Shown: piece after piece, positions 42,180 through 50,864 of the stretch
How the letters are laid out: every line of letters begins with the position of its first letter
How positions within the stretch are numbered: the first letter of the stretch is position 1
Source of the DNA: JAWKVD01 sp041398225
GTDB taxonomy: Bacteria; Pseudomonadota; Alphaproteobacteria; Caulobacterales; Hyphomonadaceae
Assembly (NCBI GenBank): GCA_041398225.1
Contig: JAWKVD010000014.1
Location: 1 to 64,000, forward strand
Length of the DNA stretch: 64,000 nt
Direction of reading: 5' to 3'
Notes under the pieces: model-generated
Seen by the model: the letters and a program-made list of their open reading frames with translations, nothing else
Told to the model about the DNA's origin: nothing
Database searches by the model: none
Program-made: the position numbers and the translations under genes

Positions 42180-42945
42180 TGCGTCTTCCGGAAAATGGGT
42201 TGTCGCGGCAGGAGCTGAAGAACACAAGATTGAGTTCGCTCGCTCTGGCAAGTCCCGAAATACGCTTGAGGGATACGGCGTTCGTTTCCAGGTATCGGGC
42301 GCTCTGCTCGGGATAATCACCCAGGATCAGATATGCGTCTCGGCCACGCTGAACGCCATGGCCGGTAATGTAGACCGCAGCCACATCGGCGTTCGCTGCA
42401 CGATTGGCGAACGCATCGAACGCCGCGTCCAGTGCATCGTGGGGCGTGTCGAGCAGAACTGTTGTGTCGAAACCGACGCGCTTGAACGCCTCCGCCACTC
42501 TGCCGGCGTCGAACCGCGATCCGCCAAGCGAGGCGACCCCGCCTCCTGCGTGGCTGTAGTCGGAGACGGCGAGCACAAGCGCGACGCGTTGCTCTTCCCG
42601 GCGGCGCGCGAAAGTCCAGAACGGCAGCGGCACGCTGCGCGGTATCTCCGCAGAATGCCAACCGAACGAGTATTTGGCGTTAGCAGCGGCCAGCCGCTCG
42701 CCAAAATCACGCAGAGGCAATTCTGGAATGGCCAGCACTTCGACAAGAGCGGTCGCGAACGGATTTCCGCCCGTGTCGTCACGCTCCATCGTCAGACGAC
42801 CCGGCATCCCCGCATAGTAGACGAGTGGAGACCGCGAAAGCCCCGGAGACTGCGCGGCCGCGGCGCCGCCGATCACCGCAACACCTAACCCAGCGAGCGC
42901 CGCCCGACGAGTGAAAGCATAGCTTGAATGCGATTGCGTCTTCAC
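42172..42945 (-). CDS. Tat-exported caspase-family (C14) peptidase with p10-p20 order
   Basis: 257 aa. TRRAALAGLGVAVIGGAAAA is a twin-arginine signal. Residues about 41-112 (LVYYAGMPG, GNPFATALVEVL, SVPLPFWTF) look like the p10-like part that normally ends bacterial caspases. Residues 118-252 form the p20 domain: VALVLAVSDY, catalytic His in VYITGHGVQ (H196) and catalytic Cys in FFSSCRDNPF (C246). Thus the two parts appear in reversed order. Substrate unknown; caspase-family enzymes usually cut after Arg, Lys or Asp. It ends overlapping the NTF2-like gene, suggesting a shared function. Confidence 0.82.
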   Translation of the reverse strand: MKTQSHSSYAFTRRAALAGLGVAVIGGAAAAQSPGLSRSPLVYYAGMPGRLTMERDDTGGNPFATALVEVLAIPELPLRDFGERLAAANAKYSFGWHSAEIPRSVPLPFWTFARRREEQRVALVLAVSDYSHAGGGVASLGGSRFDAGRVAEAFKRVGFDTTVLLDTPHDALDAAFDAFANRAANADVAAVYITGHGVQRGRDAYLILGDYPEQSARYLETNAVSLKRISGLARASELNLVFFSSCRDNPFSGRRND

Positions 42946-43003
42946 GCGATCAGTCTAGGCCGCCCGACGACAGACGACCAGACCGACCGTTTGGCGCCCG
43001 TCG

Positions 43004-44578
43004 CTAGAAGCGCAACACCTTCACATAACGGACCTGAGGCAACGCCTTGATCTTCGCCAGCGTATCCTCGGGAACATCCTGATCGATCCCGACCAGGGCG
43101 ATGGCGTCGCCGCCTTCATCTTCGCGGCCGAGGTTGAAGGTCGCGATATTGACCTTCGCCTCCCCCAGAAGACCGGCCATGGCGCCGATAAAGCCCGGCT
43201 TGTCTGAGTTGTTCACGAACAGCATGAACGGATGGAAGTCGGCATCCAGCGCCATGCCCTTCACCTCGACGATGCGAGGCTTCCCGGCGATGATGGCGCC
43301 AGCGACAGACCGCCACTTGCCGTCGACCTTGACCTTCACCCGGATCAGGCTGTCAAAGACAGGGCTGTCGTCGCGCTTGGATTCCTTGAGCTGCCCGCCA
43401 CGTTCCTGCAACAGGGACGGAGCCGACACCATGTTCACTTCAGCCATGAACGGGCGCAGCAGACCCGCCAGCAATGCCGCCGTCAGCGGCTTGCGATTCA
43501 GCTTGGTGACCTCGCCCTCATACTCGACCTCGACTTCCGACAACCCGCCGTCAGCCACTTGCCCCGCGAACGCGCCCAGCCGCTCTGCAAGCTCGATGAA
43601 CGGCTTGAGGCGCGGGGCTTCGTCCGCCGTCACGCTCGGCATGTTGAGAGCGTTGGTCACCGCGCCGGTCAGCAGATAGTCCGCCATCTGCTCAGCCACC
43701 TGGAAGGCCACATTGTCCTGCGCCTCGACGGTCGAGGCGCCAAGGTGAGGCGTCGCGACAAAGTTGGGCGCGCCAAACAGAACGTTCGATTTCGCGGGTT
43801 CCTCGGAGAACACGTCAAACGCCGCAGCGCCGATCTGACCCGATTCAAGGCCGGCTCTCACCGCAGCTTCGTCGACCAGTCCGCCGCGTGCGCAGTTGAC
43901 GATGATCACGCCTTTTTTCGTCTTGGCGAGATTGTCGGCAGACAGAATGTTCCGCGTCTGATCGGTCAGCGGCGTATGCAGCGTGATGATGTCGGCGCGT
44001 TTGAGCAGATCGTCCAGCTCGACTTTCTCCACACCCATCTCGGTGGCGCGTTCAGGCGTCAGGAACGGGTCATAGGCCACGACCTTCATCTTGAGGCCCA
44101 ACGCACGGTCGGCGACGATCGAACCGATATTGCCGGCGCCGATAAGGCCGAGCGTTTTTGAAAACAGCTCCGTGCCGACATAATCCTTCTTGGGCCACTC
44201 GCCGGCCTGCGTGCGGGCGCTCGCCGCCGGAATCTGGCGCGCCGCGGCGAACATCATGGCGATCGCATGTTCCGCCGTCGTGATGGCGTTGCCGAACGGC
44301 GTGTTCATCACCACCACGCCCTTGGCCGTGGCGGCCTTGACGTCGACATTGTCGACGCCGATCCCGGCGCGCCCGATCACCTTCAAATTGGTCGCCGCAG
44401 CGATGACATCGGCGTCCGGCTTGCATGCGGAACGAACGGCGAGACCATCATACTGATCGATGATCTTGATCAGCTCATCCTTCTTGAGGCCGACCTTGCG
44501 ATCGACCTCAATGCCCCGGTTCTTGAAGATGTCCGTCGCGCCATCGGCGAGATCATCGGCAATAAGAACTTTCACCAT
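43004..44578 (-). CDS. serA: D-3-phosphoglycerate dehydrogenase
   Basis: 524 aa, full-length type I enzyme: first step of serine biosynthesis, oxidising 3-phosphoglycerate with NAD. The nucleotide-binding motif is LGLIGAGNIGSIVADRALGL; substrate and catalytic residues lie in GRAGIGVDNVDV, NCARGGLVDEAAV and TPHLGASTVEAQ (His-Glu pair). The allosteric-substrate-binding domain follows, and a C-terminal ACT domain runs from about residue 450 (FMLFVNNSDKPGFIGAMAGLLG), suggesting serine feedback. It is last in the serC-mazG-PLC-serA transcript, 18 bases after the PLC gene. Confidence 0.97.
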   Translation of the reverse strand: MVKVLIADDLADGATDIFKNRGIEVDRKVGLKKDELIKIIDQYDGLAVRSACKPDADVIAAATNLKVIGRAGIGVDNVDVKAATAKGVVVMNTPFGNAITTAEHAIAMMFAAARQIPAASARTQAGEWPKKDYVGTELFSKTLGLIGAGNIGSIVADRALGLKMKVVAYDPFLTPERATEMGVEKVELDDLLKRADIITLHTPLTDQTRNILSADNLAKTKKGVIIVNCARGGLVDEAAVRAGLESGQIGAAAFDVFSEEPAKSNVLFGAPNFVATPHLGASTVEAQDNVAFQVAEQMADYLLTGAVTNALNMPSVTADEAPRLKPFIELAERLGAFAGQVADGGLSEVEVEYEGEVTKLNRKPLTAALLAGLLRPFMAEVNMVSAPSLLQERGGQLKESKRDDSPVFDSLIRVKVKVDGKWRSVAGAIIAGKPRIVEVKGMALDADFHPFMLFVNNSDKPGFIGAMAGLLGEAKVNIATFNLGREDEGGDAIALVGIDQDVPEDTLAKIKALPQVRYVKVLRF

Positions 44579-44596
44579 GGTTTAGTCTCCGTTCCG

Positions 44597-45802
44597 CTAT
44601 TCAATCCTGGCGTCGCCGCACTTGTCAGCCGCCCTGAGCGGGTTGCAGCGGGCGATCGCGCCGCCGGGCATCGCGACCGCGTAGTCGCTGAAGTTGAGGT
44701 TGGGCTTGTAGTAATCCGTCGAGATGTACTGGCCGCCCGATGCAAAGGCCGCCGAGCGCTTCACGGTCGTATTGGCGCGCACCTCGACCGTGTCCTGCTC
44801 CGTGCGCGTGCGAACGATAAAGCCATCCTTCACGGCCTGATGGATTGCGTCCTGATTGACGATCGGGTCATCCCACATCAGCCATGCGGCGTCCGGATCG
44901 GCTGAAACCGCCCGCACGAACATAGGGCGCGTCTTGATGCCGCCTGAGACGTTGCGGTAGGGCTCCGTCGACGTGCGGCTCGCGAGAATGCCGATCATCA
45001 CCCGACTACGCGCTTCGCCCAACACCGGCCAGTTATCCGCCAGAACGCCCTCGCGCACAGAGGCGTAGTCGCCCTGAATATCTGCGGGGGTGATTAGCGA
45101 TGTGCGCGGAAACACGCTGAGCACTTCCGCATCAAGCGCATCCCAGGCCGCCGCATCGAACCTGCGCACAGGCGCCGCGCCGGGAATGTCCACCGCACTG
45201 TCCTTGGTGTTCAGCATGATGAACATGGGCGCATGGTCGGGATGCGCCTTTGACCAGTTTCGTATCTGCGTCAAACACGCCACCAGCGTCGGACACGACG
45301 TCCGGTAGTCGATGTCCGGAACGTGCATCACCTTGAAGCCCGGCTTCGCCAACTCCTCCTTGAAGGCGAGGTCCGGCGCACCGAGGCCCCGCTCGATCAC
45401 CTGACGACGCAACAATGGATCGAGATAGACCCCGCCCTCCGGATCATAGACAATGTCGATTTCAAGCTGCCGGATGCCCCAGTCGAGCTGCGCGGGGATA
45501 GGTTCGTGCGCATACTCAAGCGCCTTCGCGTGCGCCGGCGACCGCTCCGCGAACAGCTGGAGTTCGTTTGGCGAAATCCACTGCTTGTAAGAGTTGTGCG
45601 TACCCAGAACCTGCATGTCGTTCATTTTCAGGTTCGCGTCGATCCATGAGCGAGCGCATCCCTCGCCTGCTGCATCCGCCGTCGGCGCGGCGAGATCGCA
45701 CGCGGATGCGTCGACAGCGAGCGACGCAGGCGCCCCCGTCTCCTGGCACGCAGCGAGCCCGAGCGCGGAAAAGGAAGCGGCGATCAAGAAAAGACGTTTC
45801 AT
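44597..45802 (-). CDS. Ca-dependent phosphatidylinositol-specific phospholipase C-like lipoprotein
   Basis: 401 aa from ATG 45802 (GGAG eight bases upstream). The signal ends in the lipobox LAAC. The TIM-barrel PLC domain is of the calcium-dependent phosphoinositide phospholipase C type: MQVLGTHNSYKQW contains the catalytic His and Asn, WGIRQLEIDIVYDPEGGVY the Glu/Asp calcium ligands, and FKVMHVPDIDYRTSCPTL the second catalytic His. It predicts cleavage of phosphoinositide-like lipids at the cell surface. It lies inside the serine biosynthesis operon, 18 bases before serA, which is unexpected for a phospholipase. Confidence 0.88.
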   Translation of the reverse strand: MKRLFLIAASFSALGLAACQETGAPASLAVDASACDLAAPTADAAGEGCARSWIDANLKMNDMQVLGTHNSYKQWISPNELQLFAERSPAHAKALEYAHEPIPAQLDWGIRQLEIDIVYDPEGGVYLDPLLRRQVIERGLGAPDLAFKEELAKPGFKVMHVPDIDYRTSCPTLVACLTQIRNWSKAHPDHAPMFIMLNTKDSAVDIPGAAPVRRFDAAAWDALDAEVLSVFPRTSLITPADIQGDYASVREGVLADNWPVLGEARSRVMIGILASRTSTEPYRNVSGGIKTRPMFVRAVSADPDAAWLMWDDPIVNQDAIHQAVKDGFIVRTRTEQDTVEVRANTTVKRSAAFASGGQYISTDYYKPNLNFSDYAVAMPGGAIARCNPLRAADKCGDARIE

Positions 45803-45884
45803 CGCGGTATCTCCAAGGCGGGAAAATACCTGCCTTAGGACGCTGCGATCACATGCGGATGACGCTCCGGGATATGTACGTATG

Positions 45885-46181
45885 CTAAACATGTCGGCCC
45901 GTCCCGTCGCCGGAAGCGAGCCATCTGCGAGATCGGTTGATCTCCATCTTGGCGTCGACCTCCGCGGAAAGGTCCCGCCCCACCAACGCAGCCAGCCTGT
46001 GCAACAGAATCGCCACATCCGCGGCTTCGCGCCCAATTTCGGGAATATCCCCTGCGCGAACCGCGGCCTCGAGTTCGTCGAGCTCCATGCGTGCACGGGC
46101 GACGAGCGCGGAAAGGTCGGAAACCTCTCCGAACGTCGCATCGGCCCACTCACGGATGGTTGCGCTGGTTTCGCGGGGCAT
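45885..46181 (-). CDS. Small MazG-like nucleotide pyrophosphohydrolase
   Basis: 98-aa all-alpha NTP pyrophosphatase. The Mg-binding motif E33-x2-E36 (in RMELDELEAA) and E52-x2-D55 (in GREAADVAIL) is present, followed by the typical EINRSRRW. At this size it resembles DUF550/MazG-like proteins that hydrolyse non-canonical dNTPs. It sits between serC (53-base gap) and the PLC gene on the same strand and is presumably cotranscribed. Metabolic link to serine is unclear; house-cleaning is the conservative guess. Confidence 0.82.
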   Translation of the reverse strand: MPRETSATIREWADATFGEVSDLSALVARARMELDELEAAVRAGDIPEIGREAADVAILLHRLAALVGRDLSAEVDAKMEINRSRRWLASGDGTGRHV

Positions 46182-46234
46182 CCCGACTTCCCGGTACTGG
46201 TTGGTTACGGTTGGTCTCGCTCAGACGAGCGGTC

Positions 46235-47398
46235 TCAACCGAGTTCCGCCGCCGCCGTCTCGAACGCCCAATCGAACCAGGGAATCGCCGCGGCAAGATC
46301 GGATGCATCAACCGTGGCGCCGCACCAGATCCGAAGCCCCGGAGGAGCGTCGCGGTAGCCTGCGATATCGTAGGCTGCGTTTTCCTTCTCCAGCAGGCTC
46401 GTCATCTTTTTCACGAAGGCCTGCTGTCCCTCGACATCTAGTTTCGCGACCCGCGGATCGACGATCTTGAACGTAACGGAGGTGTTTGAGCGCGTCGCGG
46501 GATCCTCGCACAGGAAGTCCACCCAAGGCGTGTTCGCAACCCAGCCCGCAAGCGTTTCAAGATTGGCGTTCGAACGGTCGACCAGTCCCTTGAGCCCGCC
46601 GACGCTCTCAGCCCATTGAAGCGCGTCGATGTAGTCCTCAACCGCGAGCATGGAGGGCGTGTTGATGGTCTCGCCCTTGAAGATGCCTTCGTTGAGTTTG
46701 CCCGCCTTGGTCATGCGGAAGAGTTTCGGCAGCGGGCGGTCAGGCGCAAAGCTCTCAAGGCGCGCGACAGCTCGCGGAGACAGGATCAGCATGCCGTGGG
46801 CGCCCTCGCCCCCCATCACTTTCTGCCAGGAATAGGTCAGCACATCGATCTTGGCCCAATCGATCGGCATGGCGAAAACAGCGGAGGTGGCGTCGCAAAA
46901 CACGATTCCCTCGCGGTCAGCCGCGATCCAGTCGGCGTTCGGAACCTTCACACCTGAGGTCGTGCCGTTCCAGGTGAACACGATGTCCGCGTCCTTGCGG
47001 GCTTTCGCGAGATCGGGAAGGCGTCCGTACTCGGCCCTGTAGACCGCCGCATCCAGCTTCAGCTGTTTGGTGATGTCGGTCACCCAATCATTGCCGAAGC
47101 TTTCCCAGGCGAACACATCGACCGGGCGCGGCCCCAGCATCGACCACAACGCCGCCTCAATGGCGCCTGTATCCGATCCGGCCATGATACCGATGCGATA
47201 ATCGTCGGGCACGCCAAGAACGCTGCGCGTCTTGTCGATCGCAAGCTGCAGACGCGCTTTGCCCAACTTGGACCGATGCGAGCGCCCAAGGCTTTCAAGA
47301 TAGAGGTTTGCGGGTGACCAGCCGGGGCGCTTGGCGCAGGGGCCGGAAGAAAAATGCGGGCGCGCGGGACGCACGTCCGGCTTCGTGACAGTCGACAT
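46235..47398 (-). CDS. serC: Phosphoserine aminotransferase
   Basis: 387 aa, alphaproteobacterial-type SerC. PLP is bound by the Lys in TYSWQKVMGGEGAHGM; phosphate and substrate contacts lie in HFSSGPCAKRPGW, GIMAGSDTGAIEAALW and KGETINTPSMLAVEDY. It converts 3-phosphohydroxypyruvate to phosphoserine, and also acts in pyridoxine synthesis. It is the first gene of the operon ending with serA. A two-hairpin leader lies directly upstream and probably controls translation, since its second hairpin includes the RBS region. Confidence 0.97.
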   Translation of the reverse strand: MSTVTKPDVRPARPHFSSGPCAKRPGWSPANLYLESLGRSHRSKLGKARLQLAIDKTRSVLGVPDDYRIGIMAGSDTGAIEAALWSMLGPRPVDVFAWESFGNDWVTDITKQLKLDAAVYRAEYGRLPDLAKARKDADIVFTWNGTTSGVKVPNADWIAADREGIVFCDATSAVFAMPIDWAKIDVLTYSWQKVMGGEGAHGMLILSPRAVARLESFAPDRPLPKLFRMTKAGKLNEGIFKGETINTPSMLAVEDYIDALQWAESVGGLKGLVDRSNANLETLAGWVANTPWVDFLCEDPATRSNTSVTFKIVDPRVAKLDVEGQQAFVKKMTSLLEKENAAYDIAGYRDAPPGLRIWCGATVDASDLAAAIPWFDWAFETAAAELG

Positions 47399-47407
47399 CT
47401 GGTTTTA

Positions 47408-47448
47408 CTCCCATCCTTCCAGATGGGCTGATCGCCGTTGGGGGCGAT
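47408..47448 (-). ncRNA. serC leader: tandem hairpins before serC
   Basis: On the minus strand there are two neighbouring hairpins with 6-bp perfect stems and 6-base loops: ATCGCC/GGCGAT (47431-47448) and CCCATC/GATGGG (47410-47427), separated by 3 bases. The second includes the purine-rich GGAAGGATGGG that serves as ribosome-binding site for serC at 47398. Position and form match the serC leader motif described in Alphaproteobacteria (Rfam family, from memory). The probable role is cis-regulation of serC and the downstream genes. Confidence 0.75.
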
Positions 47449-47511
47449 TGGCCCGCGACGGATATGAGCCCCATCGATCGGACAGTCAATCCACCCGGCG
47501 CCGGCCGTGGA

Positions 47512-48489
47512 TCACACTTTGATGCGCAAGGCCTGAGCGGGCCGCGCCCGCCGGTTGCCGATCCAGACGCCCGCCAGAATAAGAGCGAGCGCAGCGGGAG
47601 CTTCCCAGCCGGGCCGTTCGTGCAGGAATGCGACGCCGATCGCCAGCGCCACCATCGGCGCAAGATAGGTCGAGAACGAGGTGAACACCGGCCCCGCCCG
47701 CTGCACCAGAATGACAAACGCGATCATCGCCAGGCCGGTCGGACCGATCCCGATCCAAAGCAGGGCAAGCAGCGACTCGCGGCTTACATCCTCGGGAAAC
47801 GGCGTCGTGGCCAACGCCGCAAGCAGGGCCGCAACGGCGCCGGACGACACCAGAATGAAGCTCGACAGGATCGGTTGAATGCGAGGGGCCTGACGCGTCG
47901 CGATGTTTCCGGCCGCGTAGAGGCTCGCCGCCAGAATCGAAAGGACAAGTCCCACAGCACGGGGGTCGACGCCGTTCGCCAGGCGGGGCGTCATCAGGAC
48001 GATCAAGCCGATGAACCCCAATCCCACGCCGCTCGCACGCGCCCACGTCATTCGCTCCCCGGGCAAGATCAGGTGGGCCAGCACAATGGTGAAGATCGGC
48101 GCGGCCCCGTTGCAGATCGCCAGCACGGAGGAATCCGCCGTTCGCGCGGCATTCGCGTAGGCAAGATACGGCAGGGCCGTGAACACGATTCCGACCAACG
48201 ACATCCACCCGGCGGCCGACCAGATCGCCCTGCCCCCGACGACGGTCTGGGCGCTGGCGCCGGTCCCTTTGGGTCTGCGCAACAGGACAGCAATCCCGAG
48301 CGGCGCCAGAAGCGCGCTCGCCACCGTCAAACGGCCGGCGATGATCCAGATCGGCGGAATCGTTTCAGCAGCGATGCGCAGCGAGGCGAACGTCGTGCCC
48401 CAGACCAGCACCGTAAAGCCCAACAATAGCCAGTCCGCGGAATCCGGGCCGCTCTGCGCACCAACCGCCTCTTGACCTGACGCCGCCAT
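47512..48489 (-). CDS. EamA-family (DMT superfamily) exporter
   Basis: 325 aa with about ten predicted transmembrane helices in two EamA repeats; the second repeat begins near LVLSILAASLYAAGNIATRQ. Motifs include VLVWGTTFASLRIAAETIPP at the start and YLAPMVALAIGVAFLHERPGWEAPAALALILAGVWIGNRRA at the end, typical of amino-acid or metabolite exporters such as RhtA/YdcZ-type proteins. ATG 48489 is preferred over the upstream start. Its stop is 64 bases upstream of the serC leader region; substrate cannot be inferred from sequence. Confidence 0.9.
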   Translation of the reverse strand: MAASGQEAVGAQSGPDSADWLLLGFTVLVWGTTFASLRIAAETIPPIWIIAGRLTVASALLAPLGIAVLLRRPKGTGASAQTVVGGRAIWSAAGWMSLVGIVFTALPYLAYANAARTADSSVLAICNGAAPIFTIVLAHLILPGERMTWARASGVGLGFIGLIVLMTPRLANGVDPRAVGLVLSILAASLYAAGNIATRQAPRIQPILSSFILVSSGAVAALLAALATTPFPEDVSRESLLALLWIGIGPTGLAMIAFVILVQRAGPVFTSFSTYLAPMVALAIGVAFLHERPGWEAPAALALILAGVWIGNRRARPAQALRIKV

Positions 48490-48659
48490 CCCCGACCCGC
48501 ACTCGAAATTGAAGCCCGCGCAGCCCGATCCGGGATCCACGCCGCCTGTTTGGTCGGTCAGACATTTCGCAAATCAGGTCAGGTGACGCACTCGCATGAG
48601 ATCGCGCGCCCGTCCATCGCCATCGCAATCACATGAAGACGGCGATCGTTGCATAACAT

Positions 48660-48704
48660 CACGAACCCCGCCCGAGCAGATCCTTGCGCTGGGCGGGGTT
48701 TCGT
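48660..48704 (-). terminator. Bidirectional GC-rich terminator
   Basis: AACCCCGCCC (48664-48673) pairs perfectly with GGGCGGGGTT (48691-48700) around a 17-base loop, and the arms extend with one bulge to ACG/CGT. It lies just after the stop of the small acidic protein on the minus strand and before the promoter region of the EamA exporter. Confidence 0.75.
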
Positions 48705-48714
48705 TCGGATTGAC

Positions 48715-48915
48715 TCACCGGGTCTGCTTGTGCGTCGCCTCGGACGTATCGCCGGAACGCAGAAGGGGGCCGCCCGACGAAGATCCGACGCCGTCGTCGA
48801 CAATCATCGAGTGATGCTCGTCATGGTCGACGTCGATGCCGGCGGAGCGCTCAAACGCTTCCTCTTCCTGCTGATCGGGTGTCTGGGTCAGTTTATCGCG
48901 ATTTTTATCGGACAT
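48715..48915 (-). CDS. Small hydrophilic acidic protein of unknown function
   Basis: 66 aa, very rich in Asp, Glu, Ser and Gly, with no signal or membrane segment (starts MSDKNRDKLTQTPDQQEEEA; ends DTSEATHKQTR). A very good RBS (AAGGAGG, about seven bases before ATG) and its own terminator support a real, well-translated gene. A His/Asp-rich stretch, DVDHDEHH, may bind a metal. The composition is that of an intrinsically disordered protein. No family is recognised. Confidence 0.7.
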   Translation of the reverse strand: MSDKNRDKLTQTPDQQEEEAFERSAGIDVDHDEHHSMIVDDGVGSSSGGPLLRSGDTSEATHKQTR

Positions 48916-49024
48916 GTTGTCCTCCTTGTGGTGTCGCCTCGCGGAGGCGCCGTCCCCACCAGCAGAACGTGGTTATTGCCGAGCCGTTCCGCCAGCCTTG
49001 CTCACGAAAATCTCGACGCGACAA

Positions 49025-49840
49025 TCAGACCCGGAAGACGCCCTCGATCACGGTGCGAGCGCGTCCAGTCAGCTTCACCCGATCGCCCGCCATCCGTGTG
49101 ACGATATCGCCGCCTCTCCCCGGAAAGGCCTGGAAACAGCGCAACTCGTCCTTTCCAAGCAACGCCGAGAAATAGGGCGCGATGATGCAATGGGCCGAGC
49201 CGGTGGCGGGGTCCTCGTCGATTCCCGAACCCGGCGCAAAGAAACGCGACACCACGTCATATCCGCCGTCTCCGGGAGCAGCGCAGATGACGTTGCCGCG
49301 CCCGCCGCCTACCGCGGCGCTCGCAATTGGCTTGATCGCCCGGTGATCGGGGCTCAGCGCCCGCACCACCGCAGCCGTGTCGTAGATCGCCATGAGATAG
49401 GACGCAGCCCACACCTCGCGCGGCGGAGCGCCCAGCGCTTCGGCCAGACCCGCCGGAGCATCAACGCGCTGCGGCGGCGTGGAGGGGAAGTCCATCTCCA
49501 GACGCCCATCCGCGACCCGCTTCACCGTCAGCCGGCCCGACCTGGTTTCAAACCCGACTTCAGGTCCGTCGAACCCGAGATGTTCGTAGAGGACGTGCGC
49601 ACTGGCGAGCGTTGCATGCCCGCACAAAGGCACCTCCAGGGTCGGCGTAAACCAACGCAGCCGCCAAACGCCTTCGCCTTCGGCGACCAGAAACGCCGTC
49701 TCCGCAAGATTGTTTTCGGCCGCAATCGCCTGCAGCGTTGCGTCATCCGCGAAGGCGTCCATCGGCATCACCGCAGCCGGATTTCCCGACAGCGGCCGTT
49801 CCGCGAAAGCGTCTACCTGAAAGAAGCGATAGTCGGACAT
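49025..49840 (-). CDS. PhzF-family isomerase
   Basis: 271 aa, diaminopimelate-epimerase-like fold. The catalytic Glu lies in AENNLAETAFLV, near the N-terminus; RWFTPTLEVPLCGHATLASAHVL and DEDPATGSAHC are diagnostic PhzF blocks. The family catalyses isomerisation, as in phenazine biosynthesis, but most members such as YddE have unknown substrates, and there are no other phenazine genes here. ATG 49840 has GGAG six bases upstream; an upstream in-frame ATG (49891) lacks an RBS. It is monocistronic or the second gene after ThiD. Confidence 0.92.
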   Translation of the reverse strand: MSDYRFFQVDAFAERPLSGNPAAVMPMDAFADDATLQAIAAENNLAETAFLVAEGEGVWRLRWFTPTLEVPLCGHATLASAHVLYEHLGFDGPEVGFETRSGRLTVKRVADGRLEMDFPSTPPQRVDAPAGLAEALGAPPREVWAASYLMAIYDTAAVVRALSPDHRAIKPIASAAVGGGRGNVICAAPGDGGYDVVSRFFAPGSGIDEDPATGSAHCIIAPYFSALLGKDELRCFQAFPGRGGDIVTRMAGDRVKLTGRARTVIEGVFRV

Positions 49841-49956
49841 CGTCGGCTCCAGTTTCGGAAACCGCAGATACCATTCCCGACATCGGCTCACGAACGATAT
49901 TCTCTTCGCGAACGATGAGATTTTCTGCGCAATCGCGCCGCGACGTCACGAAGGAC

Positions 49957-50844
49957 CTATTGAACGCGATATCTGGAATACAACTCCGCGAACCCTTCGG
50001 GATCGCGCGACGGCCAGCCGTGATCGATAGGCCCGTGACCGCGACCCAGACCCGGAGCCCGCCGAATTGCCTCAACCAGATACGCGCGCGCCAGATCGAC
50101 CGCGTCCACAAGATCCAGCCCTCGCGCCAATCCGGCGGCGACCCCGGACGCGAGCGAACACCCTGTTCCATGCGTCGATGATGTACGGATACGAGGTCCG
50201 TCCAGAAAGCGCTCTCCGGACTGCATCGCCAGCACATCAATGATCGGCTCATCGCTATCGGGTGAACCGATATGGCCGCCCTTCACCAGCGCGGCCACCG
50301 CCCCCATCTCCAGCAAGCGCTCGGCGGCGCGACGTTGTCCGTCCAGCGTCTCCACCGCCTTGCCTGTCAGAACCTCGGCCTCCGGCGCATTGGGCGTAAC
50401 CAGTACGGCGCCGGGCACCATCAACTGACGCATCGCATCGACGGCGTCCGCGGGCAGAAGTCGGTCGCCGGACGTCGCCACCATGACGGGGTCGACCACA
50501 CGCGGAACATCGCGCGCCAGATCATCCGCGGCCTCGACGACCGCTTCGATCAGCTTCCGGTCGCCAAGCATCCCGGTCTTGAGGCAATCCGCACCGATAT
50601 CCCCGAGGACCGCCTGCATCTGAGCCCGCACGACCTTGGGGTCGAGCCCGATCACACCCGACACCCAAAGCGTGTTCTGGATGGTGATCGCCGTCACGGC
50701 CGTCGCCGCGAACCCGCCCAGCGCCGTCACGCTCTTGATGTCGGCCTGTATTCCCGCTCCGCCGCCGGAATCCGATCCGGCGACGATCAACACACGGCCG
50801 CGAAATGCCGGCTGTTCGGAGGCATCGTTTGATGCTTGCCCCAT
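49957..50844 (-). CDS. thiD: Hydroxymethylpyrimidine/phosphomethylpyrimidine kinase
   Basis: 295 aa, ribokinase-like fold. Substrate loop VLIVAGSDSGGGAGIQADIKS at the N-terminus, GVIGLDPKVV, VVDPVMVATSGDRLL and the anion-hole/catalytic motif in RTSSTHGTGCSLASGVAAGLA. It phosphorylates HMP and HMP-P in thiamine biosynthesis and salvage. ATG 50844 follows GGGAAG; the N-terminal extension to 50958 has no RBS. No thi genes or TPP riboswitch are next to it. It is divergent from the MATE gene, with an inverted repeat in the shared upstream DNA. Confidence 0.93.
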   Translation of the reverse strand: MGQASNDASEQPAFRGRVLIVAGSDSGGGAGIQADIKSVTALGGFAATAVTAITIQNTLWVSGVIGLDPKVVRAQMQAVLGDIGADCLKTGMLGDRKLIEAVVEAADDLARDVPRVVDPVMVATSGDRLLPADAVDAMRQLMVPGAVLVTPNAPEAEVLTGKAVETLDGQRRAAERLLEMGAVAALVKGGHIGSPDSDEPIIDVLAMQSGERFLDGPRIRTSSTHGTGCSLASGVAAGLARGLDLVDAVDLARAYLVEAIRRAPGLGRGHGPIDHGWPSRDPEGFAELYSRYRVQ

Positions 50845-50864
50845 GACGCTCTGCTTCCCGGATC

